A DNA stretch of 50,581 nucleotides, taken from an uncultured Ignavibacteria bacterium. Lineage in GTDB: Bacteria; Bacteroidota; Ignavibacteria; Kapaibacteriales; UBA2268. Location of the stretch: assembly GCA_903862655.1 (NCBI GenBank), contig CAIOZA010000114.1, positions 1 to 50,581 of the forward strand, read 5' to 3'. A program made the position numbers and the translations under genes. The notes beneath the pieces were generated by a model. It saw only the letters and a list, made by a program, of their open reading frames with translations, ran no database searches and was not told where the DNA came from. Of the stretch, positions 34,430 to 42,770 are shown piece by piece; the stretch's first letter is position 1; every line of letters starts with the position of its first letter.

Positions 34430-35767
34430 ATGGAAAATCGTGTTTATATAATCCAGCCTTCTTATAAAACAATGGATGGGAAGCTCATAAAAAGACTACC
34501 AGTGTTTAATTTCTCAAATAATCTGCCAATCATTAGTGCTACTATTCCTCTGAATTGGGAGAAACGCATCTGTATTGAATATTTCGACGAAATTGATTAT
34601 AATGATCCAGCATCTGTAGTCATTTTAACTTCAACAGGTTATGATATTGTTCATGCCTTCGAAGTTGCGAAGAAATTCCATGATAAAGGTAAGTTTGTTG
34701 TTATAGGAGTTCTGATGGAAAATATCAGTAGGGTAGTTCTGCTAGATGTTGTTGACTCCTTTTTTACTGGTTATCCAAATCCACAATCGATGAAGGATAT
34801 GCTGAATGATATAACTAATGGAAGTTTAAAACCAGAGTATGATTTAGGTATGAATCTCGATTTTCCATTCGATTATACTGTTTTTGAAAATCACAAAATG
34901 TGGTTTTATCCTGCTATGACGAGTGCCGGATGCAAATATTCCTGTTCTTATTGTTGTTATCCTCAATTTTATCATAGCAAATATAGAGTAAGAAATATTG
35001 AATTTGTTGTTTCTGACCTAAAGGTAATAAAAAAGAAGAATAAATTCATAGGGTTTCTCGATGCAAATTTATTCAATGAGCGTGAATATCTTAAAAAACT
35101 GCTACAAAGAATGATTGATGAGAAACTTCATTTATATTGGGCAGCTCAATCAACCATTGAAATTGGCGATGACACTGAAATTTTGGAGCTTTTGAAACAA
35201 GCAGGTTGCAAAATCCTTTTTTTCGGTATTGAAACTTTAGACAAAACTAACCTAAAGCAACTCAATAAATTTTCTAACGAAAAACGTTATTCTCAGCAAT
35301 TGAAAAATATTAAGATGGCAGGAATTCTTCTTGGTGCTTTCTTCATGTTTGGTCTTGATAATGACACACCCGAATCCTTCGATAAAGTTCATGAGTTCAT
35401 AATTGAAAATAAAATCGATATCCCATATATTCATTTGCTTATTCCATTACCTGGTACTGGTGTTTATAACAAAATTGAGAAAGAAGGAAGAATTTACAAT
35501 AGATTTTATGAAGAATTTCAGAAATTAAACCCAAAGTATAGCATCCCTTGCAGTAAGTTATTCTTTAGTCCGGCAAGAATGAAAGACCATGAAGTCGAAG
35601 AAGCATATCTCAAACTACATAAAAAGATAAGCTCATGGCCTGCTATACTCTTTAGAACATTAAGATGCAATCCTATTTTTTTACCATTAATATTGTATTT
35701 AAATTATGAAGGTAAGCGAAAACTCCGAGCTATGAAAATTAACTATAATGAGATAAAAAACATTTAA
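34430..35767 (+). CDS. B12-binding-type radical SAM protein
   Basis: 445 aa. Residues 1-150 resemble the cobalamin-binding Rossmann domain of class B radical SAM enzymes (VVILTSTGYDIVHAFEVAKKF), but the DxHxxG motif for the B12 lower ligand is absent. The radical SAM core has the cluster motif CKYSCSYC (C-x3-C-x2-C, near residue 166), the GIETL segment, and FMFGLDNDTPESF. The C-terminal part (PLPGTGVYNKIEKEGRIYNRF) is typical of the same group. Substrate unknown; the family modifies lipids, cofactors or antibiotics. GAGG is eight bases before the ATG. It stands alone. Confidence 0.85.
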   Translation: MENRVYIIQPSYKTMDGKLIKRLPVFNFSNNLPIISATIPLNWEKRICIEYFDEIDYNDPASVVILTSTGYDIVHAFEVAKKFHDKGKFVVIGVLMENISRVVLLDVVDSFFTGYPNPQSMKDMLNDITNGSLKPEYDLGMNLDFPFDYTVFENHKMWFYPAMTSAGCKYSCSYCCYPQFYHSKYRVRNIEFVVSDLKVIKKKNKFIGFLDANLFNEREYLKKLLQRMIDEKLHLYWAAQSTIEIGDDTEILELLKQAGCKILFFGIETLDKTNLKQLNKFSNEKRYSQQLKNIKMAGILLGAFFMFGLDNDTPESFDKVHEFIIENKIDIPYIHLLIPLPGTGVYNKIEKEGRIYNRFYEEFQKLNPKYSIPCSKLFFSPARMKDHEVEEAYLKLHKKISSWPAILFRTLRCNPIFLPLILYLNYEGKRKLRAMKINYNEIKNI

Positions 35768-36029
35768 ACGATAGAAATTTTAAGAGCTTAAATTTTCATA
35801 TAGCAGTATTTCAAGCTCTATGTTCGGAAACTGCGATTATATTTTGAAATTGGATGATAGTCGAAATTTAGGCACACTTAATATCAAACTCTTTCCAAAT
35901 CATCGATTGAAATTTCTAGATAACTAGATTTCAAAAATTTTGAATATTAAATTTCATCATTTGAAATTCGTAATTATTTTTCATACATTTATTGCGCTTC
36001 AAATTAGTATATCAAGAATTATTTTTTTT
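35768..36029. other. AT-rich spacer without genes
   Basis: I see no gene in this stretch, which leads into the broken dehydrogenase gene. A weak AT-only stem (35773-35797) follows the radical SAM gene. Confidence 0.4.
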
Positions 36030-36335
36030 ATGAATTTTACTGGAAAAACTGCAATAGTCACAGGTGGATGCCGTGGAATAGGCTATTCGATTCTGCATAA
36101 GCTGGCTGAATTAGGTGTTGATGTCGGTTTTGTTGACATTGCTTCCATTGCAGATGCTCAGAATACGATTGAGCAGGTAAAATTGCTTGGAAGAAAATGT
36201 GAATTTTTTAGTGCAGATATATCCAACCTAAATCAGGCAGAGAGTACCGTAAGATATTTTCTCGATATATTTGGTCATATTGATATTCTAGAAAATAACG
36301 CAGGTGTTAACAAGGATTTTTCTTTTTTAGACTGA
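36030..36335 (+). pseudogene. Truncated short-chain dehydrogenase/reductase remnant
   Basis: A 101-codon frame opens with MNFTGKTAIVTGGCRGIGYSI, the SDR cofactor loop TGxxxGIG, and continues to DILENNAGVNKD, the NNAG motif, then stops after SFLD. The catalytic Ser and the YxxxK active site, which should lie 50-70 residues later, are missing, and I do not find them in the 140 bases before recO in any frame. No ribosome site is evident. Normal FabG-like proteins are about 240-250 aa, so this is a decayed or truncated gene. The parent's activity (NAD(P)-dependent ketone/alcohol redox) is only family knowledge. Confidence 0.75.
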
Positions 36336-36475
36336 ATAATCTGTTTTCGTATATTTCTTGTTTATTGAACAATGTCATCCATGATAAATTCTAATCATTT
36401 TTAGAATAAATTGCATATTTGATAAAGACTTGAAAAAATGATAATTTGCAGATATTAATATGATGAATTGTTAAA

Positions 36476-37210
36476 ATGATTATATCGACAGAGGCAGTAG
36501 TTCTTCATTCGAGAAAATTCGGCGACACAAGCAAGATCGTGAGTTTTTATACTCTTGAAGACGGGTTGATTTCTACCATTGCTAAAGGTTCGCGGGCGTT
36601 GAAAAATAAGTTCGGGAGTTCGCTTGATCCTCTCAACTGTTCGGAAATATGCTATTACAGAAAGCCTAACAGGGATTTGTTTTTGTTGTCTAAGGCTGAG
36701 CTTATTAAGACTTATAAATCAATTTTAACGTCATACGACAAAATGATAGCAGGTTTGGCTGTATTGGAAACAGTTTCACAGTCACAGACTCATCATGAAC
36801 CGAATGGGAATCTCTATAAGCTGATATTCAGGTCTTTGGATGCAATGAATACGTATGAAGATATGGAAACAAGCTTATTGGTGAAATTTTTAATTGATAT
36901 TTGTTCCATATTAGGATTTGATCTTGATTTTCATTTTCTGAATTTTTTGGATGAAATTAAGAATGAGCATATATATTTTTCGGTAGATAGCGGTGAATTT
37001 GGATTGAATCCAACATCGCAGCATAGAATTAAACTGAGGCGAGCAAGCGCAGAATATCTTTTTAAAATTTATTCAATGAGTTGGGATAAGCCTGAAGTTA
37101 AGAACTGTCCCGGAAATATCTCAAATGAATTGCGTGAATTAATTGCGAGATATTTTACTTTCCATTTAGATAAGAAATTTACTTTTCGATCTTATTCAGA
37201 AATTAATTGA
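36476..37210 (+). CDS. recO: DNA repair protein RecO
   Basis: 244 aa. The N-terminal OB fold (IISTEAVVLHSRKFGDTSKIVSFYTLEDGLISTIAKGSR) is diagnostic; the helical middle (LAVLETVSQSQTHHE, FLIDICSILGFDLD) follows. No Cys4 zinc knuckle is visible, so this belongs to the zinc-less RecO type. Acts with RecR in loading RecA at gaps. TTTG at 36418-36421 and TAATTTG at 36442-36448 give a possible promoter. Followed by a CNNM gene after 15 bp. Confidence 0.9.
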   Translation: MIISTEAVVLHSRKFGDTSKIVSFYTLEDGLISTIAKGSRALKNKFGSSLDPLNCSEICYYRKPNRDLFLLSKAELIKTYKSILTSYDKMIAGLAVLETVSQSQTHHEPNGNLYKLIFRSLDAMNTYEDMETSLLVKFLIDICSILGFDLDFHFLNFLDEIKNEHIYFSVDSGEFGLNPTSQHRIKLRRASAEYLFKIYSMSWDKPEVKNCPGNISNELRELIARYFTFHLDKKFTFRSYSEIN

Positions 37211-37225
37211 TTAGATGAAAATTTA

Positions 37226-38542
37226 ATGTTTTTAAATATACTCATAACAGTTTTACTTGTTCTGCTGAATGCATTCTTTGTAGCGGCAGAGTTTGCGATA
37301 GTTAAGGTACGTGAATCCCAGATTGAACTGAAACTCAGATCGGGTAATAGATTTGCTGCTCTTGCAAAAAACATAATTAATCATCTTGATTCATATTTAT
37401 CTGCAACACAGTTGGGTATAACCCTTGCCTCATTGGGTTTGGGCTGGATAGGTGAGCCGGTTGTCAGTAAAGTAATCATGGATATATTTTACGCATTTGG
37501 TTTGAACCTTACGCCAAACCTTGCACATAGCATATCTTTACCGATAGCTTTTACAGTTATTACAGTTCTGCATATTGTATTTGGAGAATTAGCACCGAAA
37601 TCTCTGGCAATTCAGCGTTCGGAGCAGATTACTCTCTTTATTGCTCTTCCTTTGAGGATATTCTACCTGATATTTGCTCCATTTATTAAAATTTTAAATA
37701 GTTTTGCTAATCTTATTCTCAAAATGATTGGGTTTCCACCTATAAGCGAAATGGATCAGCTGCATAGTGCAGATGAATTGAGATATTTACTTGAAGAAAG
37801 CAAAAACAGCGGTATAATTGAGATTACAGATCATAAGCTTTTGGATAATATATTTGAATTTTCGGATAAGGACGTAAAGCAGGTCATGGTGCCAAGAGGT
37901 AGAATTGTTGGAATAGATATAACAAATGATTTCAATATGATTCTGGATAGATTCATTGAAGAAGCATACTCGAGAATGCCGGTTTATGAAAAATCAATTG
38001 ATAATGTGATAGGGACTTTGAACGCTAAGGATGTAATTGCTATAAGCCGTGACCCAAGTCTTAAATCAATCAGGGAATTGATACGTAGTCCATTCTTTGT
38101 GCATGAAGAAGACAAGATAAAGAAAGTCCTCAATTCAATGCTTAAAAATAAGGTTCATATAGCCATAGCACTGGATGAATTTGGAGGAACTGCAGGTATG
38201 GTCACGATGGAAGATATAATCGAAGAGATTATCGGCGAAATACAAGATGAGTATGATGACGAGAAGCCTATTGTTGAGAAATCCGGAGAGAATCTTTATA
38301 TTATTAATACATTAGCGACCATTGATGATGTGAATGAGCATCTACCGGTTCCGCTGCCAGCATCAGATGATTATGAAACGCTTGGAGGACTAATTATGAG
38401 TTTTGAAGGTAGGATTCCTGCAAAGAACGAAGTGATTCAACTTGAAGATTATAGTTGCACAATCCTGATACGATCCGAACGAAAATTAGAAAAAGTAATG
38501 CTAGAATATCTTAATAAATCAGATATTTCAGCAAATAGTTAA
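37226..38542 (+). CDS. CNNM/CorC-type hemolysin-family membrane protein
   Basis: 438 aa with the complete plan: DUF21/CNNM membrane domain (residues about 1-190, VLLNAFFVAAEFAIVKVRES), an acidic linker ending in LLDNIFEFSDKDVKQVMVPRGRI, two CBS domains (VIGTLNAKDVIAI; LDEFGGTAGMVTMEDIIEEIIGEIQDEYD) and the CorC_HlyC domain (YETLGGLIMSFEGRIPA). Proposed to export or sense Mg2+/Co2+. Longer paralogue of the gene at 33050. Between recO and the M16 peptidase gene, with gaps of 15 and 22 bp. Confidence 0.92.
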   Translation: MFLNILITVLLVLLNAFFVAAEFAIVKVRESQIELKLRSGNRFAALAKNIINHLDSYLSATQLGITLASLGLGWIGEPVVSKVIMDIFYAFGLNLTPNLAHSISLPIAFTVITVLHIVFGELAPKSLAIQRSEQITLFIALPLRIFYLIFAPFIKILNSFANLILKMIGFPPISEMDQLHSADELRYLLEESKNSGIIEITDHKLLDNIFEFSDKDVKQVMVPRGRIVGIDITNDFNMILDRFIEEAYSRMPVYEKSIDNVIGTLNAKDVIAISRDPSLKSIRELIRSPFFVHEEDKIKKVLNSMLKNKVHIAIALDEFGGTAGMVTMEDIIEEIIGEIQDEYDDEKPIVEKSGENLYIINTLATIDDVNEHLPVPLPASDDYETLGGLIMSFEGRIPAKNEVIQLEDYSCTILIRSERKLEKVMLEYLNKSDISANS

Positions 38543-38564
38543 TCATGAATCCTAGAATTACGAA

Positions 38565-39815
38565 ATGAACCATTCAACAATCCAAAATAAATCCAGTTAT
38601 TCAAAATCTGTATTACCCAATGGCTTAAGAGTTATATCTGAACAGACACAGGATATGCAGTCATTTGCTCTTGGCATAAGTGTATCCGCAGGCTCTAGAA
38701 ATGATACCCCTGGTCAGGAGGGCATTTCTCACTTTATGGAGCATGCTCTGTTCCGCAGAAGCCAAAACCATACAGGCAGGCAGATTGTTACGGCATTCGA
38801 GCAGATTGGTGCTTATGTAAACGCATTTACTACAAAAGATCACACATGTTACTATGTGAGAGCGTTGAATAATCATTTGGAAGAATGTTTTGAATTATTA
38901 TCTGAAATAGTTCTCCAGCCCAACATAATCGAAACCGATGTGAAAAAGGAACGTGGAATAATTATAGAAGAGATAAAATCTTATGAAGATGAGCCAGAGG
39001 AAATGATTTTCGATATAGGAGAAGAGCTTTTATTCAAGGGGAGTTCACTGGCACATCCAATCTCGGGCTTTATTGATTCTGTAAGGAAAATCAATGCAGA
39101 AGGACTACAGAATTTCCATAAAGATTTTTATAATCCGAAAAATTTAATAATTTCATTTGCCGGTTGTAATCCACACGAAGAGCTGGTCAGGTTTAGTCAA
39201 CAGCTACAACTTAACCCTGAATCAGGCAAATCGACAGACATTTCTATTCCTCCAGAATTACAGCCTACAAAAATTATACAGAAAAAACCCTATCAGCAAT
39301 CACATTTATTGATTACCCGACAGGTGGAAGGCATTACTTCCTCAGACAGGTATCCTATAGCCGTAATTAATTGTATCCTTGGAGATGGTATGAGTTCAAG
39401 ATTGAACCAGTTACTGAGAGAGAAACTTGGATATGTTTATACCGTCTATTCAACAATTTCGTTAATCAAGGAATGCGGTACAATGAGTATATATGCTGCT
39501 TCTGAGAACAACAAAATTGATAAAATAAGAGATACCATACTTAAGGAGATTGAAAAGATATCCGTTAATAATTTGACAAAAAAAGAGATTGAAAGAGCAA
39601 AGGAGCAGATAAAATCAAACTCAATCATGGCTCTTGAAGGAATGTCTGCTAGAATTCAGTCATTGATTAAAAGCGAGATCTCCTTTGACCGCTATGAATC
39701 AATCGAAGATACAATTTTGGAGATTGACTCTGTGACAGCTGAAGATATATTCAACTGTGCAAAAAAATACCTCGCTTCAGATGCTTGGAGCGAGGTAAGA
39801 CTAATTGCTAAGTAA
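38565..39815 (+). CDS. M16-family zinc peptidase (pitrilysin/MPP-like)
   Basis: 416 aa. The inverted zinc motif is HFMEH (HxxEH, near residue 50) with the third ligand Glu downstream in RGIIIEEIKSYEDEPEE. The second half is the non-catalytic M16 domain (LGDGMSSRLNQLLREKLGYVYTVYS). The family's 420-aa processing-peptidase-like members act in the cytoplasm or periplasm; there is no obvious signal peptide here. Three bases convergent (6-bp gap) with the rpoZ-like gene. Confidence 0.93.
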   Translation: MNHSTIQNKSSYSKSVLPNGLRVISEQTQDMQSFALGISVSAGSRNDTPGQEGISHFMEHALFRRSQNHTGRQIVTAFEQIGAYVNAFTTKDHTCYYVRALNNHLEECFELLSEIVLQPNIIETDVKKERGIIIEEIKSYEDEPEEMIFDIGEELLFKGSSLAHPISGFIDSVRKINAEGLQNFHKDFYNPKNLIISFAGCNPHEELVRFSQQLQLNPESGKSTDISIPPELQPTKIIQKKPYQQSHLLITRQVEGITSSDRYPIAVINCILGDGMSSRLNQLLREKLGYVYTVYSTISLIKECGTMSIYAASENNKIDKIRDTILKEIEKISVNNLTKKEIERAKEQIKSNSIMALEGMSARIQSLIKSEISFDRYESIEDTILEIDSVTAEDIFNCAKKYLASDAWSEVRLIAK

Positions 39816-39821
39816 ATCTAT

Positions 39822-40151
39822 TTAGACGATATTCATCTTTTTTTCGATTACAACTGGCTGTTCCGGCATATTGAATTCGATTTTCTCATCCATAATTTCT
39901 CTCATAGCAAGAAACGTTGGTTTGGGAAGAGTATCAAACTCACGACTAATAGCAATCTGATCGTAGTTAGTACCTTCAGTATCGCTATTATCCTGGATAA
40001 CATCAGCCATTCTTTCTGTGATTTCATTCTTAATGTCATCATTAATCTGTCTGGAACGCATTCCCATAGCAACTATCGACTGATAGATACTACCCTTTGC
40101 GGATTCTTTCATACGAACTACGACAGGATTGATTTTAAAGAAGCTTTCCAA
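39822..40151 (-). CDS. rpoZ: RNA polymerase omega subunit-like protein
   Basis: 109 aa. The core GSIYQSIVAMGMRSRQINDDIKNEITERM aligns with the omega/Rpb6 helix (IYEAVVVMAKRARQIN). A variable acidic C-terminus with LPKPTFLAMREIMDEKIEF follows, as in Bacteroidota omega proteins. The product stabilises the beta' subunit in RNA polymerase. It has a complete Bacteroidota promoter (40203-40234) and an about 45-base leader. I call it from the short core, so somewhat less certain than longer genes. Confidence 0.75.
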   Translation of the reverse strand: MESFFKINPVVVRMKESAKGSIYQSIVAMGMRSRQINDDIKNEITERMADVIQDNSDTEGTNYDQIAISREFDTLPKPTFLAMREIMDEKIEFNMPEQPVVIEKKMNIV

Positions 40152-40202
40152 GGTTCACCTCAATGACTAGATAAAGTTAAATTATTACTCGACATAAGAT
40201 TA

Positions 40203-40234
40203 CAAAAATAAGATAAAATTCTCTATTATGCAAA
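40203..40234 (-). promoter_or_regulatory. Promoter of rpoZ-like gene
   Basis: On the minus strand TTTG (40231-40234), spacer of 20, TATTTTTG (40203-40210), both exact. The 19 bases at 40192-40210 are identical to the transposase-like gene's promoter at 15983-16001. Confidence 0.7.
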
Positions 40235-40420
40235 ACCTATTTTTATAAAACTAATTTTGAGTAATTTTATTTTAATATTTAAATAAATTCGGAATATTTA
40301 ATGAATTTTATTAAATTAAGTTTCTAAATCATTTCATTTATATATTTTAGCATATTGAAAAGGATTGAAATATCCATCCTTGATTATCATTTTAATTTGT
40401 TCTACACAGAATTTAAATCA

Positions 40421-40846
40421 ATGCAAAAATTATACTACTCTATTAGCGAAGTGAGCACGATTGTTGATGAAGAACAACATATTCTGCGGTACTGGGAAAA
40501 AGAATTCGAAGGATTGAAACCCAAAAAGAACAGGGGTGGCAACAGAATTTACGCACATAAGGATCTATTAGTAGTTCAAATAATAAAAAAACTGATAAGA
40601 ACTAATAAGTTATCACTCAAAGGGGCTAAAGAACAGCTTAAAAAATATTTAGCACAGGATAATGTAAATTTAGAACATTTCGTACACAATTCTGAAATCA
40701 CTCAAGTTCAGAGCATTAGTTCCGATAATATTTCAAGTGATAAATCGGGTGGTATTCATAAGCCAAAACAATTAGTAACTAAAGAAGAGCTGAAAGAAAT
40801 TTCCATTATACTTGAGGACGCACTAAATTTCCTAAGATCAAATTAA
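40421..40846 (+). CDS. MerR-family transcriptional regulator
   Basis: 141 aa from the ATG at 40421 (MQKLYYSISEVSTIVDEEQHILRYWEKEF). A TTG start 66 bases earlier would add 22 residues without family resemblance. The winged HTH is typical: SISEVSTIVD..., HILRYWEKEFEGLKPKKNRGGNRIY, and RHDLLVV-type dimer-helix region (DLLVVQIIKKLIRTNKLSLKGAKEQLKKY). No Cys-rich metal loop is visible, so a metal-sensing type is unlikely. Regulated genes are unknown; it stands between rpoZ and the WD40 gene. Confidence 0.85.
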   Translation: MQKLYYSISEVSTIVDEEQHILRYWEKEFEGLKPKKNRGGNRIYAHKDLLVVQIIKKLIRTNKLSLKGAKEQLKKYLAQDNVNLEHFVHNSEITQVQSISSDNISSDKSGGIHKPKQLVTKEELKEISIILEDALNFLRSN

Positions 40847-40966
40847 ATTTCGTCGGAATAATGTTAAAATAATTTTTGAATTTTGTTATCTTTACATAAA
40901 GATGAAGTATATAAATAATATTAATTAAATTTTTACAAGAAAATTATTAATTTCTAAGGTAGTGAT

Positions 40967-41974
40967 ATGTTTAAATTATTTCTGAGACTAGTCGTATTCT
41001 TCAGTCTCATTTCACTAACAACATCATTTTCCCAGAATCTGAAGTACACTATGCATACGATGGGAATGCATGATGATGAAGTGCTGGGAGTATTTGTTAA
41101 CGAAGATAATTCAAAAGTTGCAACGTGCAGTTTGGATGAATCGATAAAGATCTGGTCTTTACCGGATGGTAAAGAATTAATGACTCTAAAGGGGCATTTA
41201 GGTCAGGTTAACAATATTTCTTTCTCGGGGAATGATAAATGGCTTGCCAGCGGTTCTAGTGATCAGACTATAAGGATCTGGGATGTTAACACAGGTGAAC
41301 AGCTCAAGGTTCTTAAAGGGCATACTGATCAGGTAATAGGAGTTTATTTTAGTCAGGATGATAGTGCAACATTCGTAGCCAGCACTAGTTTTGACAGAAC
41401 AGTCAAGTTATGGGACATTAGGCTAGGTACAGAAGTAAAGACTTTGAGAGAGCACACTCTGCCGACAAATAATGTTGCATACAGCTATGACGGCAAGACT
41501 ATTGCATCATGTAGTGACGATAAAACAATTAAAATCTGGTCAACTGACCTTACAACCAAAGAATCAATTATGACTCTTCTTGGACATGAATCACCTGTTC
41601 TTACAGTTATTTATAGCTTTGACAGTAAAACATTAGCTTCTAGTGATGAAGGTGGCAATATCCTAATCTGGGCGATGCCCGAAGGTAAACTAATTCGTAA
41701 AATTAAAGCCCATACAGAATTAATCCAGGATGTATCCTTTGCTGAAGATAACCAAACTTTGGTTAGTGCTAGCATAGATAAAACAGTGAAACTTTGGGAC
41801 ACTAAGACTGGAGACAACAAAATGACATTTAATGCCGGTGTTGAGGTTTGGTCTGTCGATCTCGTTAGCGATTATTCCAGGATCATATTAGGATGTGCTG
41901 ATGGCTCTGTGAGAATGCTCACCAGAGAAACTGAGACTACACCGCAACAAGGTAGTAAAAAGGGAAAGAAATAA
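40967..41974 (+). CDS. Secreted WD40-repeat beta-propeller protein
   Basis: 335 aa. The signal peptide is MFKLFLRLVVFFSLISLTTSFSQ. Seven WD-type repeats follow from about residue 30, each ending in WD/WS dipeptides: KIWSLPDG, RIWDVNTG, KLWDIRLG, KIWSTDLT, LIWAMPEG, KLWDTKTG, with H-x-x-x-V cores (GHLGQVNNISFS, GHTDQVIGVYFS). A lysine-rich tail ends the protein. Bacterial WD40 proteins are usually interaction scaffolds; this one is exported. Ten bases from the OmpA-like gene (SD AAGGAG), so they are cotranscribed. TATCTTTA (40887-40894) is a weak promoter candidate. Confidence 0.9.
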   Translation: MFKLFLRLVVFFSLISLTTSFSQNLKYTMHTMGMHDDEVLGVFVNEDNSKVATCSLDESIKIWSLPDGKELMTLKGHLGQVNNISFSGNDKWLASGSSDQTIRIWDVNTGEQLKVLKGHTDQVIGVYFSQDDSATFVASTSFDRTVKLWDIRLGTEVKTLREHTLPTNNVAYSYDGKTIASCSDDKTIKIWSTDLTTKESIMTLLGHESPVLTVIYSFDSKTLASSDEGGNILIWAMPEGKLIRKIKAHTELIQDVSFAEDNQTLVSASIDKTVKLWDTKTGDNKMTFNAGVEVWSVDLVSDYSRIILGCADGSVRMLTRETETTPQQGSKKGKK

Positions 41975-41984
41975 GGAGTAAATT

Positions 41985-42704
41985 ATGAAAATCAAAAAAA
42001 TAATCATATTAATAGTTGCTATAATTTTTTCAGGATTTGCTTATCAGGCTTCAGCTCAGTTGGTTGGACCAGTGATAGCAATTACGGGTAGCGTTTATGA
42101 TGCCATATCAAAGAATCCTGTAACGGCTCTTCTTGTTGTTACCGATGCATCCGGCAAAAGAATCAACGCTTCAAGAAGCAATGCATCTGAGAATGGATAT
42201 TACTTTATTACAAGTTTGAAACCCGGACAAAAGTACACCATAACAGTAACTCAGCCTAATTATCTTAAAGAGAAATACGAAATGGAAATTTCTGATGCTT
42301 ATAAGTACACAGAAGTTTCTCATGATTTTGTGCTTAAACCGATGGAAAAGGATATCAAGATTCCTTTAGCAGTGCCACCTTTCGAATTAAATAAATCAAA
42401 AATGAGATATGGTGCAGAGCAATTACTTGAATCAATAAAATCTACTTTGGCCAATAATCCAACGGTGAAGTTTGAAATTATTTGCTATCCTGATTCTGAT
42501 GAAAATCCTGCGGATAATCAGAAAATGACGACTGAAAGAGCTCAAAACATTGAGACATATCTTACTTCTGCCGGAATTGAAAAGTCGAGATTGTCTATTA
42601 TGGGAAGTTCGAAAACTGATCCCAGCAATCCTCCACCCAAGAAACTCAAGGCAAAAGGCAAAAGATATATTGGAACAACTTACATAAAGATAGTCTCTAT
42701 CTAA
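41985..42704 (+). CDS. CarboxypepD_reg plus OmpA-like periplasmic protein
   Basis: 239 aa. Signal peptide MKIKKIIILIVAIIFSGFAYQASAQ; residues about 33-105 are a carboxypeptidase-regulatory-like domain (ITGSVYDAISKNPVTALLVVTD...GYYFITSLKPGQKYTITV); residues about 115-235 resemble OmpA_C (FELNKSKMRYGAEQLLESI, NNPTVKFEIICYPDSDENPADNQKMTTERAQNIETYL), though the canonical NxxLSxxRA is the variant NQKMTTERAQ. Likely to bind peptidoglycan. It forms a small unit with the WD40 gene and is closed by a terminator. Confidence 0.85.
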   Translation: MKIKKIIILIVAIIFSGFAYQASAQLVGPVIAITGSVYDAISKNPVTALLVVTDASGKRINASRSNASENGYYFITSLKPGQKYTITVTQPNYLKEKYEMEISDAYKYTEVSHDFVLKPMEKDIKIPLAVPPFELNKSKMRYGAEQLLESIKSTLANNPTVKFEIICYPDSDENPADNQKMTTERAQNIETYLTSAGIEKSRLSIMGSSKTDPSNPPPKKLKAKGKRYIGTTYIKIVSI

Positions 42705-42729
42705 TGTTGATTTGATTAAATATTTAAAT

Positions 42730-42756
42730 AAAAGCTGTCTGACTGGCAGCTTTTTT
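42730..42756 (+). terminator. Intrinsic terminator after the WD40-OmpA unit
   Basis: A stem AAAGCTG (42731-42737) with CAGCTTT (42747-42753), extended by a wobble and a C-G pair, and a T run to 42756. Confidence 0.8.
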
Positions 42757-42770
42757 AATTGATAAGAACA

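Noticed and set aside
35773-35797. Terminator after the radical SAM gene
   Set aside because: The stem is almost all A-T with a mismatch and lacks a T run.
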